Part shown: in pieces, positions 9,518 through 17,385 of the stretch | How the letters are laid out: each line of letters begins with the position of its first letter | Numbering within the stretch: position 1 is the stretch's first letter | From: CAMAPP01 sp046153685 | GTDB taxonomy: Bacteria; Pseudomonadota; Alphaproteobacteria; CADEGL01 | NCBI GenBank assembly: GCA_046153685.1 | Contig: JBJXGH010000007.1 | Location: forward strand, 1-21,104 | DNA length: 21,104 bases | Direction: 5' to 3' | Notes under the pieces: generated by a model | What the model was told of the DNA's origin: nothing | The model's database searches: none | What the model saw: only the letters and a program-made list of their open reading frames with translations | Made by a program: the position numbers and the translations under genes

Positions 9518-9817
9518 TCAGGCCGCCGAAACGCGTTCCTGATAAAGATCGAAGAACGAGCGCGCTGCGAGCACACGCGGGCCTTCGACATAGCGCTGGC
9601 GATTGGGGCGGGTGAAATCCACCCGGTAGCGCAGATGTGGAATACCCTGCTGGTCGATTTGCACCGCGATGACTTCTGCGGTTTCGACCGTTCGATCGGC
9701 CAGGACGCGGCGGAACTGTGAACCCGACTTCACATATTCCATGCAATCGCCGCGTTGGAACAGCAGGCTGCTCATTTGACGCGCGTGCGCCCGGATGCGC
9801 CCTTGCGGCTGGGCCAT
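9518..9817 (-). CDS. Conserved-looking hypothetical small protein
   Basis: I do not recognise this 99-residue protein. It has no membrane segment or signal peptide and is basic and probably cytoplasmic. Residues about 30-95 look like alternating strands (FRRVLADRTVETAEVIAVQI, then LRYRVDFTRPNRQRYVEGPR), ending in a helix (AARSFFDLYQERV), which suggests a small beta-barrel-like domain. It is supported as a gene by a GGGGGGA ribosome binding site 4 bases before the ATG, a good upstream promoter, and coding-like composition in an AT-rich setting. Starts at Met15 or Met26 are possible. It reads toward the SelA-like gene, 107 bases away, so the same transcript may continue. Confidence 0.65.
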   Translation of the reverse strand: MAQPQGRIRAHARQMSSLLFQRGDCMEYVKSGSQFRRVLADRTVETAEVIAVQIDQQGIPHLRYRVDFTRPNRQRYVEGPRVLAARSFFDLYQERVSAA

Positions 9818-9859
9818 GTGTCCCCCCGATGGAACCGAACTATGCCAATTGCCTGCAAA

Positions 9860-9887
9860 TTTATAGCGTCTTGCGGGATATTTGCAA
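9860..9887 (-). promoter_or_regulatory. Sigma-70-type promoter for the 99-residue gene
   Basis: On the minus strand TTGCAA (9882-9887) and TATAAA (9860-9865) lie 16 bases apart, matching the consensus at 4 and 5 of 6 positions. Transcription would start about 35 bases before the ATG at 9817. The boxes sit within a 7-base inverted repeat, TGCAAAT (9854-9860) and ATTTGCA (9880-9886), which overlaps both and could be an operator. This is the best promoter match in the window. Confidence 0.55.
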
Positions 9888-9940
9888 GAAACACTTAAAA
9901 TATATTGAATCTAAACAATAAAATTGGTTTATCAACAGAC

Positions 9941-9961
9941 AAAAAAATGCCTCTAACTGGC
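9941..9961 (-). terminator. Possible weak terminator after malonyl-CoA decarboxylase
   Basis: The minus strand has GCC and GGC around a 7-base loop at the stop codon, followed by seven T (9941-9947). The T run is typical of a terminator but the stem is only about 3 bp, so the call is weak. Confidence 0.25.
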
Positions 9962-11356
9962 CTTTGAGAACCCGTGCATGGTGGCCGAGGAGGCGATGCG
10001 CCACTGGGTCACATAAGCTTCGTGGTTGGCCTCTATATCGTCCAGACGATAAAGGTAATTGATCATCACACCCGCCGATTCCCTGAGCCCCTTTTCGGAA
10101 CGGTCGCCAAGCCAATTGAGGCGTTCCATCCGAGCGCCGTTGGATAGGTGAAAATGAGCGACCGGGTCGAGCGTGCCCCCCTGAGGTCGCCGAGCCTCCA
10201 TGAGATAGCGCGCGCACAATCGCATGATCGGTATCTTGAGGGCCTCGGCGAGACGCATATTGCCGATCCAGGACCCGTCGGCAAGAACGTGCTTGAGGGC
10301 CGCCGCACCGACGGGCATGCCGCAGGACGCGAGCGCCGCCCATTCCTTCGGCTTGAGGCTCGCATCGTCGAGATATTCGTTCAGCCACCGGTGAAATCCG
10401 GGAATGGGCGAAAGCGTGGCGAAGGTTTTCAGGTTCGGAAACTCGGCCTGAAGGGATTCGACGACGCGCTTGATGAGGAAAGCACCGAAGCTGATGCCCG
10501 CAAGACCGCGCTGGGCGTTCGAGATCGAATAGAAGATCGCGGCATCGGCGCCGCGCGGATCGCCCGAGGGCGCCGCCTCGTCCAAGAGCGACTGCACGTT
10601 ATCCGCCATGCCGCCGACCAGCGCGACCTCGACAAAGATGAGCGGCTCGTCGGGCAGGTTCGGATGAAAGAAGGCAAAACATCGCCGATCGGAATCGAGG
10701 CGATTTTTCAGGTCCTGCCAACTTTTGACGGCGTGGACCGCCTCGTAGGCCGCGAGTTTTTCCAGCACCGCCGCGGGCGCGTTCCAAGTGATGCGGCGCA
10801 ATTCTAGAAACCCGATATCGAACCATGCGGCGAGCAGGTCCTTCAAATCGGCTTCGAGCTCACCGAGCGCGCCGCCGTCCTTGCCGCGCACAAGGCCCAA
10901 CAACTCGGCGCGCATATCGACCAAGAACTTGACGCCCTCGTCGAGGGCGTTGAAACGCGTGAGAAGCCGCACGCGCGGCGGCTCCAAGGCACCGCGCAAG
11001 GCCCGCTCCGCGGCCCAGCGCTCGCCCTCGCTCAGCGCCCCTTGCACCCGCGCGATTGCTGCATCGACGGCCCGGCGGTCGGCCGAGAACTCCTCCGCCA
11101 GCAGGCGCAGGAAACGCTCGCGCCCGGCTTTGTCGAGCGCGAGATAGCTCCGGCCGAGCTCGGCCGCGCGCGCGCGCGCCGAAACCTCGCCGCCCACCGC
11201 GTCGAGACAGGCGCGCAACTGCGCCCGCAATCGCGCCGCGTCGTCCGCCTGCAATTCCGGCCGCAGAAGCGCGCTTTCCGTGCGCGACGCGATCTCGCGC
11301 CATGAGCGACGCAAGCGTGCGACGGTACGCTCGACAAAACTTGTCGTATCGCTCAC
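9953..11356 (-). CDS. Malonyl-CoA decarboxylase
   Basis: The enzyme converts malonyl-CoA to acetyl-CoA and CO2 in the cytoplasm. The 467 residues have a helical N-terminal domain (1 to about 185) and the acetyltransferase-like catalytic domain after it. The catalytic Ser-His pair is S316 in TLSPIPGF and H403 in AHFHLSNGA, both in motifs shared with human MLYCD and rhizobial MatA. GGISFGAFL-type core residues (GISFGAFLIKRV) are also present. The GTG start at 11356 overlaps the nnr stop by GTGA, with GGGGAG upstream; a longer TTG start would overlap nnr by more than 100 bases and is less likely. No malonyl-CoA synthetase or malonate transporter is seen, so it may drain malonyl-CoA made elsewhere. 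Confidence 0.92.
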   Translation of the reverse strand: MSDTTSFVERTVARLRRSWREIASRTESALLRPELQADDAARLRAQLRACLDAVGGEVSARARAAELGRSYLALDKAGRERFLRLLAEEFSADRRAVDAAIARVQGALSEGERWAAERALRGALEPPRVRLLTRFNALDEGVKFLVDMRAELLGLVRGKDGGALGELEADLKDLLAAWFDIGFLELRRITWNAPAAVLEKLAAYEAVHAVKSWQDLKNRLDSDRRCFAFFHPNLPDEPLIFVEVALVGGMADNVQSLLDEAAPSGDPRGADAAIFYSISNAQRGLAGISFGAFLIKRVVESLQAEFPNLKTFATLSPIPGFHRWLNEYLDDASLKPKEWAALASCGMPVGAAALKHVLADGSWIGNMRLAEALKIPIMRLCARYLMEARRPQGGTLDPVAHFHLSNGARMERLNWLGDRSEKGLRESAGVMINYLYRLDDIEANHEAYVTQWRIASSATMHGFSKAS

Positions 11357-12867
11357 GGCGCTTCTCCCCGCCCCGCCCCGGCCGATGCTTGCGCGGCAAA
11401 AGCGGCGCGGAGTGCCGCCGGAATGCCATCGGGCAAGTCCTCGGCAACCAGTCCCGGCCCGAAAGCGCAAGCCGCCGCGCCGTGGAGCCAGGACGAAATC
11501 GCCGCCGCATCGAAGCCACCGACGCCTTGCGCCATCAAGCCCACGGCAAGTCCGGCAAGCACATCGCCCGCCCCGGCGGTCGCAAGCTCGGGCGGTGCAT
11601 TGGCATTGATCGTCGCGCGACCGTCGGGCCCGGCGATCACCGTGTCCGCGCCCTTGAGGAGAATTACGCCGCCGGACTTGGCCGCGCCGGCGCGCGCGCG
11701 TGCAACCTTGCCTCCCGCCATGGCCGCAATCTCGGCGCCGAACAGGCGGCGAAACTCGCCTTCATGGGGGGTGAGCAGGCAGTGCGGGCCGGTCCGCTCG
11801 AAAAGCGCTTGCACGTCGCCCGCAAACCCGGTCAGCGCGTCGGCATCGAGCACAATGTGCTTGCCGCGTTCGAGCGCGGCCAATGCCAGCACTCGGGTTT
11901 CGGGTCCGATCCCGGCGCCCGGCCCAACCAGCACCGCGTTACGCCGATCATCATCTAGGAAGTGCCCGAAAGCCGCGGCCGATCCCACGCTCTCGACCAG
12001 AATACTTGCCCAATCGGATTGGTAGATGGCGGCGGCTTCGGGCGGGCAGCAGATCGTCACCAGGCCGGCGCCCGCGCGCAAGGCCGCGCGAGCGGCAAGA
12101 CGCGCCGCCCCTGTCATTCGCGCGCCACCCCAGACCACTGCGTGACCGCGGGAATATTTGTGCCCACCCACTTGCGGGCGCGGCAAGCGCCACGACGCGG
12201 GATGATTTTCCCACAGCATAGGCCGAGCCGTGTCGAGCGCCGAATCGGGAATGCCGATATCGGCGAGCACCAGTTCCCCGCACAGCGCCCGCCCGGGCAG
12301 CAGAAGATGGCCAGGCTTCTTGCGAAAGAACGTGACGGTCAGCGTGCATGATGGCGCTGCGCCCAGTATCGCCCCGGTATCGCCCTCGACCCCGCTCGGC
12401 ACATCGACCCCGACCGCGAGGAGACCGCGCGCGCCGATGGCCTCGACCGTCGCCCGGGCGGCACCCGACAACTCTCGGGCGAGGCCCGCGCCGAACAGCG
12501 CATCGATAACGAGCGCCGCGCCATCGAGGACCCGGGGCGACAGCGCGACCGTCGGGCCTCGCCAGCGCTTGGCATGGCGGCGCGCATCGCCCTTGAGCCG
12601 TTCGGGCGGCACCATGGCCGCGACCGTCACCGGCCAGCCACTCCCGGCCAGAAGCCGGGCGACGACGTAGCCGTCGCCGCCATTGTTCCCGGGTCCGCAC
12701 AGCACGACAGCAGGCCGCGGCGTAAACCGCCCTTGGATGGCGCGCGCAACCGCCGCGCCGGCATTCGCCATCAATGCCTCGCCCGACACGCCGCCAGCAA
12801 TGGCCGCGCGATCGCAGCGCGCCATTTCAGCCGTGGTCAGCAAGGCATAGCGGTCGTCTGGCGCCAT
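11353..12867 (-). CDS. nnr: Bifunctional NAD(P)H-hydrate epimerase / ADP-dependent NAD(P)H-hydrate dehydratase
   Basis: This repair enzyme restores hydrated NADH and NADPH. The 504 residues carry both halves. The NnrE epimerase domain (about 1-215) has GPGNNGGDGYVVAR at 58-71 and VDVPSGVEGDTG at 154-165. The NnrD dehydratase domain (about 228-495) has KYSRGHAVVWGG, VGPGAGIG (314-321), LLTPHEGEFRRL (364-375) and NAPPELATAGAGDVLAG (423-439), the ribokinase-like nucleotide and catalytic motif. GGGGA about 9 bases upstream supports the ATG. Its stop overlaps the malonyl-CoA decarboxylase start by 4 bases, so the two are translationally coupled. It is divergent from the aminotransferase. Confidence 0.95.
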   Translation of the reverse strand: MAPDDRYALLTTAEMARCDRAAIAGGVSGEALMANAGAAVARAIQGRFTPRPAVVLCGPGNNGGDGYVVARLLAGSGWPVTVAAMVPPERLKGDARRHAKRWRGPTVALSPRVLDGAALVIDALFGAGLARELSGAARATVEAIGARGLLAVGVDVPSGVEGDTGAILGAAPSCTLTVTFFRKKPGHLLLPGRALCGELVLADIGIPDSALDTARPMLWENHPASWRLPRPQVGGHKYSRGHAVVWGGARMTGAARLAARAALRAGAGLVTICCPPEAAAIYQSDWASILVESVGSAAAFGHFLDDDRRNAVLVGPGAGIGPETRVLALAALERGKHIVLDADALTGFAGDVQALFERTGPHCLLTPHEGEFRRLFGAEIAAMAGGKVARARAGAAKSGGVILLKGADTVIAGPDGRATINANAPPELATAGAGDVLAGLAVGLMAQGVGGFDAAAISSWLHGAAACAFGPGLVAEDLPDGIPAALRAAFAAQASAGAGRGEAP

Positions 12868-13093
12868 GGCGGAAATCCCCGGGTGGTTGCGTCAGATGTT
12901 ACGCCCAAGCGCGCCAAAGAAAAAAATACCCCCATAACGGCCCGGAACCGCCCCGGCGGGGCTGGCCCGCCTTGCCGGGTTGACTGGCCTTGCGGGGTTG
13001 ACCCGCCGCGTGCGCCGAGTTCATCCTTATCGTGCGCTTTTGGGCCTGTCCTGCGCGTTACTCCTTGTTCCGCGCTTTACTGGGGAGACGATC
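12868..13093. other. Divergent intergenic region with an imperfect 18-base tandem repeat
   Basis: This 226-base gap separates nnr (minus) from the aminotransferase (plus) and must hold both promoters. It contains two tandem 18-base units at 12969-12986 and 12987-13004 that differ at 3 positions, each carrying GGGTTGAC or GGTTGAC, similar to a -35 box. No convincing -10 box lies 16-18 bases downstream of either. A run of seven A (12919-12925) marks an AT-rich patch nearer nnr. An in-frame TTG at 12980 could extend the aminotransferase by 38 residues, but no homology supports that. Confidence 0.5.
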
Positions 13094-14020
13094 ATGGCCG
13101 CGATATCCGCAGAAATTCCGACGCCAGATTACAGCCAGGGCGTGGCTTTCGTGAACGGCGAATTCGTGCCGATCACAGAGGCGAAGATTTCGGTTCTCGA
13201 CTGGGGCGTGGTGCGCTCGGACTGCACTTACGATGTGGTGCATGTCTGGAAGAACCGGTTCTTCCGCTTGGACCACCATCTCGACCGGTTCCAGCGCAGC
13301 GTCGCCAAGCTGCGCCTGCAACTGCCCTTCGACCGCGAAGCGCTCGAAGCGACCCTGCACAAATGCGTGTCCATGTCCGGCTTGGAGGATGCCTATGTCT
13401 CGATGACTTGCACCCGCGGCCGGCCTGCGAAGGGCGTGCGCGACCCGCGCTTGGCGAAGAACAATTTCTACTGTTTCGCCGTGCCATTCGTCTGGCTCGC
13501 CACGATGGAGCAGCAGGAATTGGGCGCGCACATGCACATCTCCAGCATCCCCCGCATCCCTGCCGAATCCGTCGATCCCACGATCAAGAACTATCACTGG
13601 ATCGACATGGAGATGAGTCTGTTCGAAGCCTACGAAAACGACGCCAATTTCGTCGTGCTCAAGGATCGCGACGGCAACATCACCGAAGGCCCCGGCTACA
13701 ACGTCTTCGCGCTGCACAACGGCAAATGGATCACGCCCGATCACGGCGTGCTCGAAGGCGTCACGCGCCAGACGGTGCTGGATTTGTGTAACGAATTGAA
13801 CGTCACGGCCGCGCCCGAGAAAATGACCGCCGAGGACTTGCGTTCCGCCGATGAAATCCTCGTCACCTCGACCGCGGGCGGTGTCATGCCCGTGACGAAG
13901 TTGAACGGCCGGAAAATCGGCGACGGCACGCCTGGCCCGGCGACGACCCGCCTACGCCAGCTCTACTGGGCAAAACACGCCGATCCGGCATGGTCGAAGG
14001 CCGTGCGCCGAGATATCTGA
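13094..14020 (+). CDS. Class IV aminotransferase, (R)-amine transaminase-like
   Basis: This fold-type IV PLP enzyme has 308 residues and closely resembles fungal and bacterial (R)-selective amine transaminases and their D-amino acid/branched-chain relatives. The PLP lysine is K165 in DPTIKNYHW, the cofactor-ring glutamate E198 in NITEGPGYN, the phosphate-binding arginine R58 in RFFRLDHHLDR, and STAGG lies at 259-263. The segment RSDCTYDVVHVW (41-52) carries Tyr46 and Val48 at the positions that mark the (R)-amine group, with Arg41 where the Aspergillus terreus enzyme has His. Branched-chain or D-amino acids remain possible substrates. GGGGAG 7 bases before the ATG at 13094 fixes the start. 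It is followed by the adenylate cyclase, overlapping or nearly so. Confidence 0.85.
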   Translation: MAAISAEIPTPDYSQGVAFVNGEFVPITEAKISVLDWGVVRSDCTYDVVHVWKNRFFRLDHHLDRFQRSVAKLRLQLPFDREALEATLHKCVSMSGLEDAYVSMTCTRGRPAKGVRDPRLAKNNFYCFAVPFVWLATMEQQELGAHMHISSIPRIPAESVDPTIKNYHWIDMEMSLFEAYENDANFVVLKDRDGNITEGPGYNVFALHNGKWITPDHGVLEGVTRQTVLDLCNELNVTAAPEKMTAEDLRSADEILVTSTAGGVMPVTKLNGRKIGDGTPGPATTRLRQLYWAKHADPAWSKAVRRDI

Positions 14021-15897
14021 GATTGTCGGATACGCCCGGCCCGACTGGGGACGGCCGCTCGGCACCCACGCCCGCGCGGGCGTCAACCGTGACGGACGCG
14101 CCGGCACTGCCAAGGCGCCGGGCGCGACTCTCGATCATCGCGGTACTGAGCCTTGCCCTCGGCGGCCTCGTGCTTTTGGGCATGGGCGGAGCGTTGATCC
14201 TCGGTCTCGGCGGCGCGCGCCGGAGTACCGCGATCCTGCTGCGCGAACGGATCGAGCTCGCCATCGACCTCGTCGCGGCGCGCATCGACCGCCATTTGCA
14301 ACCGGTCGAGGACCAAAGCGCCGCTATCGCCAAAATCATTGCCGAGCGGCCGGAACTGCTCGACCAACAGGCGGTCTTGGCCGAGATCCTGACCGGCGCC
14401 CTGGCGGCGACGCCCCAAGTCAACACCATCGGCGTCGTGCGGTCGGATTACCGGGCCATGCGCTTGGTGCGCGGCGCGGAGCGCTTCGAGAGCGCCGATG
14501 TCTCGAACATCACCGGCATCATCGCCGGCATCGAGCGCGTACGGCAATCGGGCTACGGCTCGTGGTCGGAGCCCGTGCTATCCCGGCTCGTCGGCCAGCC
14601 GGTCATCGCCTATCGCTATCCCATCTTCGTCGGCGGCGAGTTTCGCGGCGCGGTGTTGTCGGTCGTCACGATAGCCGAATTGTCCGAATTTGCGCGCGAT
14701 GCGATGAATGATCTAGGATATGTCGCATTCGTCCTGTACGGCGACGACCGTATCCTGGCCCATCCCCTGATGTCCGGATTTCGCTTCGAGCCGAGTGGCG
14801 AAGCGCCGTTGCCGCCACTCGCGGTCAATTTCGATCCTGTGCTCGCCGAGATTTGGTCGAACGACCGCAAACCCTTGACCGCCTCCGCGCCCTTGCTCCG
14901 TTCGGAAGGCCACCTCGTCGAGCTGGCAAACGACTATTACGGGTATTTCTATCGCCGCCTAGGCCGCTATGGCGACACCCCCTGGCTCGCCGGAATCTAT
15001 GCCTCGGGCAAGGACGTCGGCGGCGAGGTTCGGCGCTTCTGGTGGCTCGTCTATTCGGGCGGCGCGCTTCTCGCGCTTGCCCTTGCCGGCGCGGCAATGG
15101 TTGGACAAAGGCTCGCGCGTCCCATTCGCGAGTTGGCCGCCCATGCGCGCCGGATCCAATCGTTCGAGATCGAAAACGGACCGCCCTTGCAACGCAGCCG
15201 CGTGCGCGAAATCGACGAAGCGGTAACCGCCTTCAACGCCATGACGCAAGCCATGCGCTGGTTTTCGACCTATATACCGCGCGCACTGACAGATCGCCTC
15301 GTGCGCACCGGGCGCGCGACGCCAACGCGCGAGCGCCGCCTGACGGTCATGTTTACCGATATCGCGGGCTTCTCGCGCCTTGCGGAAACCATGCCCGCTC
15401 CCAAAATCGCCGCCCTGCTGAACGAGCATTTCGCCATCATCGGCGAGGCCATCGAGGCGACGGGCGGCACGATCGACAAATATATCGGCGATGCGGTCAT
15501 GGCATTTTGGGGCGCGCCCGACCGCCAGCAAGATCATGCGCGACGCGCCTATACCGCGTCGCAACTCATCGTCGAGCGCCTCGCGGCATGGAACGGTGAA
15601 AGACGCGCGCGCGGCCTTGTCCCGGTGCGCCTGCGCATCGGCCTGCATAGCGGCCGCATGCTGGTCGGCAATATCGGCTTCAGCGGACGCGTCAATTACA
15701 CCGTGGTCGGCGACCCCGTGAATGTCGCTCAGCGCATCGAACAGACCGGCAAGACCGTCGACGACGGCGGCGACGTCATCGTGCTAGCCAGCGCCGACAC
15801 GCTGGCTCGCATCGGCATCGACGTGCCGCACCGCTCGCTCGGCAAGATCGCGCTGTCGGGCCGCGATGGACAAATCGAGATCGTCCGCCTGTTCTGA
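13990..15897 (+). CDS. Membrane-bound class III adenylate cyclase with extracytoplasmic sensor and HAMP domain
   Basis: It makes cAMP from ATP. The 635 residues run as: short cytoplasmic tail, membrane segment about 48-73, extracytoplasmic sensor-like region about 75-345 (probably a CACHE type), second membrane segment about 350-373, HAMP linker to about 425, and a cyclase domain about 447-635. The metal aspartates are in FTDIAGF (about 456) and DKYIGDAVMAFW (about 500), which also holds the adenine-choosing lysine. The segment NYTVVGDPVNVAQRIE has Thr where mammalian cyclases have Asp, as in class IIIb, and keeps the Asn and Arg of transition-state binding. So it should be active. The start is uncertain: ATG 13990 overlaps the aminotransferase by 31 bases with no clear ribosome binding site; TTG 14023 or GTG 14089 are alternatives. 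It ends 6 bases before a convergent gene. Confidence 0.9.
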   Translation: MVEGRAPRYLRLSDTPGPTGDGRSAPTPARASTVTDAPALPRRRARLSIIAVLSLALGGLVLLGMGGALILGLGGARRSTAILLRERIELAIDLVAARIDRHLQPVEDQSAAIAKIIAERPELLDQQAVLAEILTGALAATPQVNTIGVVRSDYRAMRLVRGAERFESADVSNITGIIAGIERVRQSGYGSWSEPVLSRLVGQPVIAYRYPIFVGGEFRGAVLSVVTIAELSEFARDAMNDLGYVAFVLYGDDRILAHPLMSGFRFEPSGEAPLPPLAVNFDPVLAEIWSNDRKPLTASAPLLRSEGHLVELANDYYGYFYRRLGRYGDTPWLAGIYASGKDVGGEVRRFWWLVYSGGALLALALAGAAMVGQRLARPIRELAAHARRIQSFEIENGPPLQRSRVREIDEAVTAFNAMTQAMRWFSTYIPRALTDRLVRTGRATPTRERRLTVMFTDIAGFSRLAETMPAPKIAALLNEHFAIIGEAIEATGGTIDKYIGDAVMAFWGAPDRQQDHARRAYTASQLIVERLAAWNGERRARGLVPVRLRIGLHSGRMLVGNIGFSGRVNYTVVGDPVNVAQRIEQTGKTVDDGGDVIVLASADTLARIGIDVPHRSLGKIALSGRDGQIEIVRLF

Positions 15898-15903
15898 AGC
15901 AGC

Positions 15904-17271
15904 TCAGCTGGGGCGGCGCCTAGCCGCCGCCGCCTCGCGCCCCCGGCGCGAAAGCGTGCGCAGTTCGTCGCGCACCATGCGCTCGACCACCCATTCGAGG
16001 TTTTTCTCCGACCATTCGCGAAGTTTTGGTTTGAGCGCGCGGTGCAAGGCCTGTTCGATCGTGCCTTCGAAATTCTCCGGGGCGAGTTCCGCTTCGGGGC
16101 GCACGTCGCGCGTGCGCGTCGCGACGGGATCGATCACGACGGCCTCGGTCCAGCCCGGCGCGCCAATGCCAGGCGCACTAAGATTCGATTCGCCGAAACC
16201 GGATTCACGCGCCTCGATCTCGCGCGAAACCTTGGCAAGTTTTCCGAGCGTGCTCGAAGGATCCTCCGCGCGTTCGGTTGCCTGACGCAGCAAGTCCCGG
16301 AACGCACCCGCGAGATTGGCGTCGCGCGGCCGCATGGGCGCGGGCGACGAAGCCGAGCGCCACGTGGCGCGCTCCGCCTTCAATCCCATGCCGGCATAGA
16401 CAAGAACCGAGCCGAGCACCGCGACGCCTCCGACCAGCGTCTCGGGCGCCGGAACCTCGCCGACAATCGACCACGCCAGAATCGGCCCGAAGATCACTTC
16501 GCCCAAGCCCACGAGCGTCACTTCGGCCGCAGGCGCGTGCCGCGCGGCAAGGGTGAGAAGCATGAAGCCGAGCATGACCTGTCCGCCGCCCATGGCGAGG
16601 CAGATCGCCAGGTCGCGCGGCGACAACGCCAGATCGCCCGCGCCCAGCGCGCCTATCGCGGCACCGATAAAGCCTGCGACGCAAAGCGCCGGCAGCATGT
16701 CGACCGTATGCTGGTGGCGCGTAACCACCGCATAACCCGATACGACCACCATGGCAAAAGCGGCCATGGCGATGCCGAATAACCCATTGGTCTCGAGCGC
16801 GCCCGAAACCATGACCGCGACACCCGCGACCGTGCCAGCCATCGCGTACCAGGTCGCCGGCTTCACCTTTTCTCGCAGCAACAGCCAGGCGAGCGCAGCG
16901 GCGGCAATGGGACCAGCACTCATCACGAACAGCGCGTTCGCGATCGTGGTGTTCATGAGTGCAAGAACATAGCCGGAAAAACCGCACCCAAGGAGGGTTG
17001 CGCCGAATAAGCCCGTGCGCCCGATGGCCCGAAACGCGCTCGGCAGCGCGCGGCCATAGCGGATCGCCAGGATCGCCAGCATCGAGATGCCGAGCGCCGC
17101 GGACCGGTAGGCGACCACGGCCAATTGGTCCTCGGTTTCGATGGCGCGAAGGAATAGGCCGCCCGCACTCAACACCAGGCCCGAGAGCAAGGCGTAAACC
17201 AATCCCTTGGCGCGCGAGGGGCGGAACGCGTCGCTGACGCCAGGGGTGATGCGCGAGAAAACTGTGGACAT
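15904..17271 (-). CDS. EamA/DMT-family transporter with PopZ-like (DUF2497-like) C-terminal tail
   Basis: Residues about 22-298 form a typical ten-helix drug/metabolite transporter with two repeated halves; helices lie for example at 24-42, 88-106, 113-132, 144-158 and 278-296. Such proteins export or import small metabolites; the substrate is unknown. After the last helix comes about 155 extra residues, since the family normally ends near 300. The tail has a charged linker and then, at about 402-444, IEQALHRALKPKLREWSEKN and a following amphipathic helix ending RDELRTLSRRG. This resembles the C-terminal oligomerisation region of PopZ/DUF2497. The tail should face the cytoplasm. The frame is unbroken across the junction. 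The ATG lacks a clear ribosome binding site. It converges with the adenylate cyclase and diverges from the crotonase gene. Confidence 0.82.
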   Translation of the reverse strand: MSTVFSRITPGVSDAFRPSRAKGLVYALLSGLVLSAGGLFLRAIETEDQLAVVAYRSAALGISMLAILAIRYGRALPSAFRAIGRTGLFGATLLGCGFSGYVLALMNTTIANALFVMSAGPIAAAALAWLLLREKVKPATWYAMAGTVAGVAVMVSGALETNGLFGIAMAAFAMVVVSGYAVVTRHQHTVDMLPALCVAGFIGAAIGALGAGDLALSPRDLAICLAMGGGQVMLGFMLLTLAARHAPAAEVTLVGLGEVIFGPILAWSIVGEVPAPETLVGGVAVLGSVLVYAGMGLKAERATWRSASSPAPMRPRDANLAGAFRDLLRQATERAEDPSSTLGKLAKVSREIEARESGFGESNLSAPGIGAPGWTEAVVIDPVATRTRDVRPEAELAPENFEGTIEQALHRALKPKLREWSEKNLEWVVERMVRDELRTLSRRGREAAAARRRPS

Positions 17272-17385
17272 GGGAATGGCCGCATCCTACGCGCGCTATT
17301 GGGGTCTGGCCAGCTTGGCCTTGCCTCCCAGGCTTGGTCGGGCGAGGCTTCGGCCCGCAAGCGGACGGGCTTCGGGGGGGTGCAT

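Noticed and set aside
11357..11470. Longer form of malonyl-CoA decarboxylase from a TTG inside nnr.
   Set aside because: The GTG overlapping the nnr stop codon has a ribosome binding site and gives the usual family length; the extra Arg/Gly-rich residues do not look conserved.
12980..13093. N-terminal extension of the aminotransferase from a TTG codon.
   Set aside because: The ATG at 13094 has a strong ribosome binding site and matches the family N-terminus; the extension has no support.
15904..16374. The transporter tail as a separate PopZ gene fused by a sequencing error.
   Set aside because: The tail lacks the PopZ N-terminal helix and start, and the frame runs unbroken from the last membrane helix through the linker, so a true extension is simpler; conservation still needs checking.
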